Assembly: GCA_046594105.1 (NCBI GenBank)
Contig: JBKJQB010000343.1
Span: 1 to 5,968 of the forward strand
Source of the DNA: JBDSGC01 sp046594105
GTDB taxonomy: Bacteria > Acidobacteriota > Thermoanaerobaculia > Gp7-AA8
Reading direction: 5' to 3'
DNA length: 5,968 bases
Positions 1 to 5,968 of the stretch are shown here, one piece after another. Each line of letters starts with the position of its first letter. Position 1 is the first letter of the stretch. Made by a program: the position numbers and the translations under genes. The notes under the pieces are model-generated. The model was not told the origin of the DNA. It saw nothing but the letters and a program-made list of their open reading frames with translations, and searched no databases.

Positions 1-1
1 G

Positions 2-3000
2 GTGAAGATCCTGCCGCGTGCGCTTCTCACCCCCGAGTCGGAGAAACGTTTTCAGCGCGAGGCCGAGCTGGTCGCGCAGATGGACCACCCGGCCATCGTC
101 CCCATCTACGACATCGGACAGCACGACGGCTCGTTCTTCTTTCTGATGCCGGTGGTTCGCGGCTCGAACCTCCGGCAGTTTCTGCATGAAGCCCCTCGAA
201 CCCTCGGCGAGATCGTCGAGATCGCCGGCCAGGTTGCCGACGCGCTCGAATACAGCCACGGCCGCGGCATCATCCATCGGGACATCAAGCCGGAGAACAT
301 CATGGTCACGCAGGAGGAAGGCACTCTGCGCGCCCGGGTCATGGACTTCGGCCTGGCCAAGGCGGCCAGCGAGCACCATCTGACCAAGACCGGCACCCTC
401 GTCGGCACCGTCCTGTATCTGAGCCCCGAACAAGTCACCGGGCGCGAGCTCGACGGCCGCTCCGACATCTATTCATTGGGCACCGTCCTTTACGAGGCGC
501 TGGCTGGGGAGGCGCCGTTCACGGGCGACACGCAGGCCATTCTTTATCGAGTCGTTCATGAGAATGCGCGGCCGATCCGATCGCTCGGCGCCGACATCCC
601 CGAGGAGCTCGACGACATCATCGCCAAAGCGTTGTCGAAGGATAAGGCCCGGCGGCATCAGACCGGCGGTGAGCTCAGCGAGGCGCTTCGGAGACTGAAC
701 GGCAAGCTTCAGGAGAGCGAGCGGAACCGCTCGGTGATTCTGTCGACCGTAATGACGGCGCAGCATGGCCGCCTGCAACAGGCGCGATTCGTCGGGCGGG
801 AGAAGGAGTTCGCGGAGCTGCAGCGCCGCCTGAACGCCGCCATCGATGGTGAGTGCCAGTTCGCCGTCATCGGCGGCGAAGCCGGCATCGGGAAGAGCCG
901 GCTGCTCGAGGAGTTGGAGAATCTCGCCAAGGCGCGCCGGATCCGCGTTTTGCACGGCCGTTTCATCGAGCAGGACCGCACCTTCTCCTATCAGGGCTTC
1001 TGCGAAGTGATCCAGGAACATTTCCGCTCGAAGGACGCGGCTGCATCAGGGGAGCATGCCGACTTCTCCGACCTCGCTGCCGATCTCGTCACGCTCTTTC
1101 CGGTGCTCAGCGAGATCGGGGAGTTGCGCGCTGCCGCGGTGTCCGACGGCGCCAACGCCCGCGAGCCGCGCAAGGCCGATGACCGCACCTACGTCTACGA
1201 GCTTCTGGCCCGCGCCCTCGGCCGCATCGCCGGCGGCAAGCCGCTGGTCCTGGTATTCGAGAATCTTCATGGCGCGGAGATGTCGCTCGAGGCGCTGCAA
1301 TACGTCGTCCGCAGACTCGGTCCCACGCCGACGCTGATCACCGGAACCTACCGGCAGACGGAGATCGACAAACGCCACCCTCTGGTGAAGATGCTCGATA
1401 GCTTCAGCGACGATCCACGCTACATCTCGATGTTCCTGGGACCGTTCTCGCCTTCCGAACACCGCCAGTTCGTGGAGGCGATGGTGGGTGAAGGGGCAGT
1501 GTCCGAGGACCTGACCAAACGGCTCTTCGAGGCGACCGAAGCCAATCCCTTCTTCACCAAGGAGCTGATCCGTTCGCTCGTCGAGTCGGGCGGGATCTCC
1601 CGAGACGAGCGCGGTTCCTGGGCGCTTTCCGGCGAGATGGCCATCTCGTCGGACGCACTTCCGGCGACGATTCAGCAGGCCGTCGAGAAGCGGGTGGAGA
1701 GACTGCCGGACTCGGCCCGCGAGGTCCTGGCCATCGCTTCCGTGCTGGGCAAGACATTCGAATTCCGCGATCTCGAAAGCCTCAGCGAATCCAAGGGCGA
1801 AACCGAGGACATCGTGGAGCGGCTGATCGTCGATGGCATCATCGAAGAGGAGCGTGAGTCGCGCGGCGATCGCCTGACGTTCTCCAGCGGAATCGTCCGC
1901 GACGTGCTCTACGGCGCGCTCTCGCGACGCAAGCGCAAATCGCTGCACCGCCGTTACGGCGAGCAACTGGAAAAGCGCTTCGAGGGACGGCTCGATCGGA
2001 TCTATCCGCTGCTCGTCCACCACTTCTCTGAAGGCGATGTACCGGAGAAGACGATCAGTTACGGGCTGATCGCAGCGCGCAAGTCTCTCGACGCCTTCAG
2101 CCCCGAGCCGACCATTGAAGTCATCAAGACCGTTCTCGATTTCCTAGAAGACGGCGACCTCGCCGATCCGCAGAGCGAAGGCGACGCCAGGATGCTACTG
2201 GTCAGCGCCTACCGGATGAGCGGCAACGTCGACGCGGCGCTGCGGGAGGCCGAGGCGGCTGCGCGCTCCTATCGAAAGGCGAAGTCCGAACGAAACGCCG
2301 CCGAGGCATTTCTGGCGGCCGCCGAGGCGGCGTGGGAAGGGCGGCGGGTCGAGGAAGCGCGCAAGTGGCTTCTGCAGGGAACGTCTGCGGCGCGCCAGTC
2401 GGGCGAAACCGGGGTGCTTTCGCGCCTGCTGTCGCTGGCCGCCACAGTGGCCAATCTGCGCGGCGAGTACGAGAGCGCGAAAGAATTTCTCGAGGAAGCG
2501 GAGCGGCTGGATGGCGGCCAGGAGAAGGCAGCCGCGGAGTCGCTGCCCTCCGGCGGAACGCTCGTCGTGGCGCTGGCCAACCCGGTCCGCGCCGGCGAGC
2601 CGGCGCAGACCGCGATCATCGAGGAGACCGAGATCATGGCCACGGTCTTCGAGCCGCTGGCCACCTCGGATGAGCGGGGACATGTGGTGCCACTCCTGGC
2701 GGAGAAATGGGAGGTCATCGGCGACGGCCGTTCGCTGATGGTCAGCCTCCGACCGGACGTGCGCTTTCACGATGGCTCGCGTCTCACGGCGAACGACGTG
2801 AAGGCCTCGTTCGAACACGCCATCACCACCCGCTCGCGCGAGATGTCGGCGGCGTTCGCCGTCATCCGCGGCGTCGCTGAATTCAAGGCCGGCGGAGCGT
2901 CGGAGATCGCCGGCCTGGTGGTGAGCAGCGAGCTTCAACTCGAAATCCAGATCCTCGAGCCGCTGCCGATCTATCCCGCGCTCCTGACCGACCCTGCCAC

Positions 3001-5524
3001 CGCCATCGTCAAGATCGGAGACGACGGACAGAAGCTCGGGACGGGCCCGTTTCGTATCGTGTCTCACCAGCCCGAACGCACGCTGCTCGAGCGTGATCCC
3101 GACCACTGGCGCGGAGGAACCTCGCTCCTCGACGCCGTGGAATTCCGGACCCTCTCCGGTGCCGCCGCCATCGCCTCCCAGCTCCGCTCCGGCGAGATTG
3201 ACCTCGGACGCGATCTTCTCCTGCAGGACATGGAGGAGATTCTCCGCGAGTCGCATTTCCGAACCGGGCTGGTGGAGATCCCGAAGAAGACGACCTACTT
3301 TCTCGCGTTCAACATGACCAGCCAGTTCGGGAGCGATCAGCCGCTCCGTCGGGCCATGTCGGGCGTGGTGCGTCTTCACGATCTGGTCTGGCGAACGCTG
3401 GGACGCATCGCCCAGCCGGCCACCGGCATCATCCCGCCGGGCGTGCTCGGGCACGACGCCGGACGGCGGCGCACGCCGCTCACGCGCGAACAGGCCGCGG
3501 AACTGATCCGCGGCTCCGGACACAGGCTGCCGCTCCGTCTCCACGCGGCGGTCCATCCGCTCTTTCAGGATCGTTACCGGGCGCTCACAGACGCTTTGTT
3601 CGCAGCGTGGAGCGAGATCGGCGTCGAAGTCTCGATTGAAACGAAGTCCATGTCCGATTTCCTGGCGCGCTTCGGCCAGAGCGAAGGTCTCGACTTCATC
3701 ATGACCCGCTGGAACGCGGACTTCGATGACCCGGACAACTTCACGAACGGGTTGTTCCACAGCGGCAGCGGCGTGTATTCCGCGTACTACTCATCACCCG
3801 AGGCGGACGAGATCACCGAGCACGCGCGCGCTGAGAGCCGGCCCGACGCGCGCGAACTGCTGTATCGAAAGTTCGACGCGCTGACCACCACCGAGTCGGC
3901 GGCGATCCTGCCGCTGTTCCACGAGATCGACTATCGCATCGCCGGCCCGAAAATACGCAGGCTGGAACTTCGAAGCACCGCGCCCTACGTGAACTACGCC
4001 ACCATCGCCAAGACCGAAAGCGTCGGGCCAGTCGCCCCCTCGATCCACGCCAGTGGAGGTGTGCTGCACGTTCCGGTGTCCGAAGAAGTCATCTCGCTCG
4101 AGCCGACCCTGAGCACGACGGTGGGAGCGGGCGAAGTCATGGCCACGATGTACGACACGCTGACGCGCTGCGTCGAGGGAGCGCGCATCGTTCCCTGGCT
4201 GGCCTCGGATATCCGCGCGGATGGGGGCGGCCGGCGATTTCATTTCCGTCTGCGTGGCGATGTGCGCTTTCACGACGGCCGGCGTATGACCTCGCGCGAT
4301 GTCCGCTACTCGTGGGAGCGGTTACTTTCCAATCCCGCCAGCCCGATGCGGTGGCTTCTCGCCCCCGTACGAGGCTCGCAAGAGGTCATGAACGGCGAAA
4401 CGCGCGACCTGGAGGGCTTTCACATCACCTCCAGCCGCGACTTCACCATTGATCTCGACGCCCCGGTCTCATTCTTTCCCTCGCTGCTCGTGCATTCATC
4501 GGCGTCGATTGTTCCCGAGGGGACGGACATGATCGAACCCCGCTCGCGGGAGCGTTGCGTCGGCACTGGTGCCTTTCGCATCGTCGACTTCGAGCCTGGC
4601 CAGCGCCTGGAGGTTGAGCGAAACCCGACCTACTGGCGTCCCGGACATCCGAAGGTGGACCGCATCTCATTCCGCTTTGGAGTGCCGCCCGAGGAGATCC
4701 GTGACGAGTTTCTCGCAGGACGGTTTTCCATTGCCTCCGACCTCTTTCCCGCCGACATCGAGACGCTCCGCCATCAGCCTGAGTTCGCGGCCGGCTATCG
4801 AGAGGTCCCGCGCCTGTCCGTGTATGTGGCGGCGTTCAACATTCATCGCCCTCCCTTCAACGATCCGGCTCTCCGTCGCCGGATCGCCAGCTCGGTCGAT
4901 GTCGCCGGAATCGTCAGGAGGGTTCTCGGGCGAATGGCCATCCCGGCACACGGAGTCATCCCTCCGGGACTGCAGGGATATGTTGCGCGCTCCACCGCGC
5001 CTCGAGCTTCCTCGGGCGAGGCGGCCAACGCCAGGATCGCGCCGATCGAAGCGACTGCCGGAGTGCATCCGATCTTCTTCGGACAGTACTCCGCCGTGGC
5101 CCGCGAGCTCTCCAGCGCCTTCAGCGACCGAGGCATCAAGATAAAGGTGGTCAACACGAAGATCGCCGACTACCTGCAGCACCAGGTGGCGGCCGATGTC
5201 GACCTCTCGATCGGGCGCTGGGTGGCCGACTATCCCGACAGCGACACCTTCGCGTACGGCCTGATGCACACGAAGGGAGGGGCGGCGGGGCCCTTCTGCG
5301 GAACGCCGGAACTCGACCGGCTGATCGAGCGGGGACGAGTGGAAATCGATCCGGGTATCCGCCACGAGATCTACCGTGAGTTCGACGAGATGGTCACGCG
5401 CGAGGCGCTGTTGATCCCGCTCTTCCACGAGCAGGTCTACCGCTTCGTGCGTCCGGAGATCGAAGGGCTGTCGCTCTCGTTCGTGGTCCCTGAGGTCTCC
5501 TACGACACTCTGAAGATTCGCTGA
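2..5524 (+). CDS. Ser/Thr protein kinase - AAA/STAND ATPase - TPR - tandem SBP_bac_5 fusion protein (5' partial)
   Basis: Probable intracellular signalling kinase. Numbering takes the codon at 2 as residue 1. The visible start V-K-I-L looks like the end of the kinase VAxK motif, so K2 is probably the ATP-binding lysine, and the glycine loop and true start lie upstream. Kinase (1 to about 232): H92-R93-D94 with K96 and N99, D115-F116-G117, S141-P142-E143, D155 of helix F, R217/R218 near the end. ATPase (about 263-660): FVGR at 263-266, Walker A GEAGIGKS at 292-299, Walker B-like FENLHGAE at 419-426, then a winged-helix-like segment (553-660) ending in the F-x-x-x-I-V-R-D-V-L-Y motif (627-637) typical of kinase/cyclase-linked ATPases. 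Helical, Ala/Glu-rich TPR-like repeats span about 668-848. Two SBP_bac_5 domains follow (851-1337, 1352-1840). No membrane segment or internal signal peptide is visible. Domain calls are firm; the ligand and kinase targets are unknown. Confidence 0.95.
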   Translation: MKILPRALLTPESEKRFQREAELVAQMDHPAIVPIYDIGQHDGSFFFLMPVVRGSNLRQFLHEAPRTLGEIVEIAGQVADALEYSHGRGIIHRDIKPENIMVTQEEGTLRARVMDFGLAKAASEHHLTKTGTLVGTVLYLSPEQVTGRELDGRSDIYSLGTVLYEALAGEAPFTGDTQAILYRVVHENARPIRSLGADIPEELDDIIAKALSKDKARRHQTGGELSEALRRLNGKLQESERNRSVILSTVMTAQHGRLQQARFVGREKEFAELQRRLNAAIDGECQFAVIGGEAGIGKSRLLEELENLAKARRIRVLHGRFIEQDRTFSYQGFCEVIQEHFRSKDAAASGEHADFSDLAADLVTLFPVLSEIGELRAAAVSDGANAREPRKADDRTYVYELLARALGRIAGGKPLVLVFENLHGAEMSLEALQYVVRRLGPTPTLITGTYRQTEIDKRHPLVKMLDSFSDDPRYISMFLGPFSPSEHRQFVEAMVGEGAVSEDLTKRLFEATEANPFFTKELIRSLVESGGISRDERGSWALSGEMAISSDALPATIQQAVEKRVERLPDSAREVLAIASVLGKTFEFRDLESLSESKGETEDIVERLIVDGIIEEERESRGDRLTFSSGIVRDVLYGALSRRKRKSLHRRYGEQLEKRFEGRLDRIYPLLVHHFSEGDVPEKTISYGLIAARKSLDAFSPEPTIEVIKTVLDFLEDGDLADPQSEGDARMLLVSAYRMSGNVDAALREAEAAARSYRKAKSERNAAEAFLAAAEAAWEGRRVEEARKWLLQGTSAARQSGETGVLSRLLSLAATVANLRGEYESAKEFLEEAERLDGGQEKAAAESLPSGGTLVVALANPVRAGEPAQTAIIEETEIMATVFEPLATSDERGHVVPLLAEKWEVIGDGRSLMVSLRPDVRFHDGSRLTANDVKASFEHAITTRSREMSAAFAVIRGVAEFKAGGASEIAGLVVSSELQLEIQILEPLPIYPALLTDPATAIVKIGDDGQKLGTGPFRIVSHQPERTLLERDPDHWRGGTSLLDAVEFRTLSGAAAIASQLRSGEIDLGRDLLLQDMEEILRESHFRTGLVEIPKKTTYFLAFNMTSQFGSDQPLRRAMSGVVRLHDLVWRTLGRIAQPATGIIPPGVLGHDAGRRRTPLTREQAAELIRGSGHRLPLRLHAAVHPLFQDRYRALTDALFAAWSEIGVEVSIETKSMSDFLARFGQSEGLDFIMTRWNADFDDPDNFTNGLFHSGSGVYSAYYSSPEADEITEHARAESRPDARELLYRKFDALTTTESAAILPLFHEIDYRIAGPKIRRLELRSTAPYVNYATIAKTESVGPVAPSIHASGGVLHVPVSEEVISLEPTLSTTVGAGEVMATMYDTLTRCVEGARIVPWLASDIRADGGGRRFHFRLRGDVRFHDGRRMTSRDVRYSWERLLSNPASPMRWLLAPVRGSQEVMNGETRDLEGFHITSSRDFTIDLDAPVSFFPSLLVHSSASIVPEGTDMIEPRSRERCVGTGAFRIVDFEPGQRLEVERNPTYWRPGHPKVDRISFRFGVPPEEIRDEFLAGRFSIASDLFPADIETLRHQPEFAAGYREVPRLSVYVAAFNIHRPPFNDPALRRRIASSVDVAGIVRRVLGRMAIPAHGVIPPGLQGYVARSTAPRASSGEAANARIAPIEATAGVHPIFFGQYSAVARELSSAFSDRGIKIKVVNTKIADYLQHQVAADVDLSIGRWVADYPDSDTFAYGLMHTKGGAAGPFCGTPELDRLIERGRVEIDPGIRHEIYREFDEMVTREALLIPLFHEQVYRFVRPEIEGLSLSFVVPEVSYDTLKIR
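2552..5521 (+). repeat. Tandem duplicated SBP_bac_5 solute-binding domains inside the kinase fusion gene
   Basis: Two copies of a family-5 solute-binding domain (OppA/DppA/NikA type) lie in register about 500-510 residues apart. Copy 1 covers residues 851-1337 (2552-4012) and copy 2 covers 1352-1840 (4055-5521), joined by a short Ser/Pro/Ala-rich linker. Matched landmarks are GG-x-L at 851 and 1352, VRFHDG at 920-925 and 1421-1426, GTG-P/A-FRIV from 1013 and 1521, a G-I/V-IPPG segment at 1142 and 1651, R-W-x-A-D near 1236 and 1739, and a PLFHE segment near each C-terminus. In the 22 residues starting at VRFHDG, 12 are identical. Each copy has the length of a whole mature binding protein (about 490 residues), so both could fold into two lobes. 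Both lack the secretion signal and lipobox cysteine of transporter-linked relatives. They are diverged, so the duplication is probably not recent. Peptide binding is the family norm, but the ligand here cannot be read from sequence. Confidence 0.9.
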
Positions 5525-5547
5525 CCACCCAGGCTGTCATCCTGAAT

Positions 5548-5569
5548 CGCCGTAGTCGCGCGAGCGGCG
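5548..5569. repeat. Short hairpin-forming inverted repeat
   Basis: CGCCG at 5548-5552 pairs with CGGCG at 5565-5569, and the 12-base loop contains the palindrome TCGCGCGA (5556-5563). It lies about 25 bases after the stop codon of the fusion gene, where a transcript-end structure could sit, but no T-tract follows, so a terminator role is only possible. Confidence 0.4.
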
Positions 5570-5581
5570 GAGGACGAGGAA

Positions 5582-5640
5582 GGACCCCCCTCCTACCTGC
5601 ACCCATCGCGAAACGGAAGGGGCACTTCCCGCGGGGGTCC
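5582..5640. repeat. Nested inverted repeat (possible stem-loop or cruciform)
   Basis: GGACCCCC at 5582-5589 is exactly complementary to GGGGGTCC at 5633-5640. Inside the loop, GGAAG at 5615-5619 pairs with CTTCC at 5625-5629 around a five-base loop. The nested structure lies within the putative repeat element and could fold in RNA from either strand. No poly-T tail follows on the + strand. Confidence 0.5.
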
Positions 5641-5712
5641 GTCGCCGCGCTGCGCCGGCCTTCTAATGAACCGTCTCTTGCAGCTCTCGGGAGATCTTGC
5701 TGCCTTCGGAGC

Positions 5713-5729
5713 GCCGGCATCCTGCCGGC
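5713..5729. repeat. Paired palindromic hexamers GCCGGC flanking ATCCT
   Basis: The self-complementary hexamer GCCGGC occurs at 5713-5718 and 5724-5729 around the five bases ATCCT, giving a compact hairpin with a six-base-pair GC stem. From memory, similar units recur between genes in several GC-rich bacterial phyla and produce spurious peptides containing GRQDAGAP, which can be read here on the minus strand. Confidence 0.45.
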
Positions 5730-5884
5730 CGGTCCGTTCGCTCCGCTCAGAAGAACCACGAAGCGCACGTTCATCGCCCACTCATCGGCTCATCGCGCTG
5801 TTTCCCAGCTCAGGATGACGGTTGGGGGATTTCTTCACAGCCTCTGAAGCGAAAATCGTGGCGGACGCTTTGCGAACCAACGTT

Positions 5885-5899
5885 GCCGGCCGTGCCGGC
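5885..5899 (-). terminator. GC hairpin just after the putative minus-strand gene; possible terminator
   Basis: GCCGGC at 5885-5890 and again at 5894-5899 can pair across a three-base loop. Read on the minus strand, the hairpin begins directly after the TAG stop codon at 5902-5900. The stem is strong, but no U-tract follows, so it is not a standard intrinsic terminator. The call also depends on the neighbouring gene being real. Confidence 0.25.
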
Positions 5900-5968
5900 C
5901 TAGGCAAAGTCTGCGTTGTCCAGGACCAGCAGCAAGGTGCAACCGGTCTGGGTGTAGAGCTCTCCGTG
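5900..5968 (-). CDS. Possible 3' end of a convergent gene, unknown function (partial)
   Basis: Read on the minus strand from the right edge, one frame gives 22 residues ending in TLLLVLDNADFA followed by a TAG stop at 5902-5900. The mix of a beta-strand-like hydrophobic run and acidic residues looks more like real protein than the Arg/Pro-rich strings of the other frames. The stop is also followed at once by a GC hairpin and then by the repeat-filled spacer, as at the end of a gene. It would face the fusion gene tail to tail. Too little is visible to name a family. Other frames are open over the same short stretch, so a chance open frame is a serious alternative. Confidence 0.35.
   Translation of the reverse strand, partial: HGELYTQTGCTLLLVLDNADFA

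Larger units (their letters stand above)
5536..5819. repeat. Putative intergenic repeat element bounded by 10-base inverted repeats (MITE-like)
   Basis: The sequence GTCATCCTGA at 5536-5545 recurs as its exact reverse complement TCAGGATGAC at 5810-5819, enclosing about 284 bases. The left end lies 11 bases after the stop codon of the fusion gene. The interior contains further inverted repeats (5548-5569, 5582-5640, 5713-5729). It encodes no transposase. From memory, units containing GTCATCCTGA are recurrent intergenic repeats in several GC-rich phyla, including Acidobacteriota; this is recall, not a search result. No clear target-site duplication flanks the ends. It may be one non-autonomous element or two smaller repeats in opposite orientation. 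Confidence 0.5.
5525..5899. other. Intergenic spacer, no convincing gene
   Basis: This stretch between the end of the fusion gene and the putative convergent gene at the right edge carries no reading frame with a recognisable protein family. Frames that stay open across it run through palindromic repeat sequence and translate into Arg/Pro/Ala-rich strings, as expected by chance in GC-rich DNA. The spacer holds a terminal-inverted-repeat element (5536-5819) and several hairpins, described separately. I see no clear promoter, tRNA or riboswitch. No stem followed by a T-tract is present, so no standard Rho-independent terminator is visible for the upstream gene; the hairpins might still stop transcription or protect the mRNA 3' end. 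Confidence 0.7.

Noticed and set aside
2..4. GTG codon at position 2 as the true start of the fusion gene
   Set aside because: The next residues K-I-L match the inside of the kinase VAxK-hydrophobic strand. Starting here would delete the glycine-rich loop of an otherwise intact kinase, so the gene almost certainly begins outside the window.
1046..2023. Minus-strand open frame of 325 codons
   Set aside because: Antisense to the ATPase module, with low-complexity composition and no family motif; a by-product of coding bias on the other strand.
2195..3760. Long minus-strand open frame (521 codons)
   Set aside because: It lies fully antisense to the helical region and first binding domain, is rich in Arg/Gly/Glu/His and shows no recognisable motif. 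It is an expected mirror of GC-biased codon use in the real gene.
4667..5428. Minus-strand open frame of 253 codons
   Set aside because: Antisense to the second binding domain, whose conserved motifs show that the + strand frame is the real one.
5582..5640. Rho-independent terminator for the fusion gene
   Set aside because: The nested stems are convincing as structure but no T-tract follows, so it is recorded only as a repeat.
5394..5774. Minus-strand open frame running from the spacer into the fusion gene's end
   Set aside because: It is translated mostly from the palindromic repeat element, gives an Arg/Pro/Ala-rich string and overlaps the conserved C-terminus of the fusion protein.
5697..5903. 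Small + strand open frame of 68 codons in the spacer
   Set aside because: It crosses the right end of the inverted-repeat element, starts at a rare-type codon without a ribosome-binding site and resembles no protein I know.

Overview
The window is GC-rich and dominated by one very long gene on the + strand (positions 2-5524), which enters already running at the left edge and ends in TGA. The visible 1840 residues hold a Ser/Thr protein kinase of the bacterial PknB type, a STAND/AAA-like ATPase module with a winged-helix-like region, a helical TPR-like region, and two complete tandem solute-binding domains of the SBP_bac_5 (OppA/DppA) family. The order kinase-ATPase-TPR is common in the large signalling proteins of soil bacteria such as Acidobacteriota, Gemmatimonadota and Myxococcota. 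High GC and the repeat-type spacer fit that range, with Acidobacteriota my best guess, but the window alone cannot prove a phylum.

The noteworthy point is the C-terminal half. Extracytoplasmic peptide-binding domains are normally secreted, yet here two sit behind a kinase and an ATPase, and I see no signal peptide or membrane segment in the visible 1840 residues. The likeliest reading is an intracellular one-protein sensor: the binding domains detect a small molecule (peptide, sugar or similar), the ATPase/TPR part relays or oligomerises, and the kinase gives the output. SgrR of E. coli, a cytoplasmic regulator with an SBP_bac_5 domain, is a precedent for such domains as intracellular sensors. 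The sensing model is inference.

After the stop codon comes a spacer of about 375 bases (5525-5899) with no convincing gene. Most of it (5536-5819) is bounded by a perfect 10-base terminal inverted repeat and carries several internal palindromes, as in a multicopy intergenic or MITE-like element. At the right edge, 5900-5968 may be the 3' end of a convergent minus-strand gene whose last 22 codons are visible; this call is weak.
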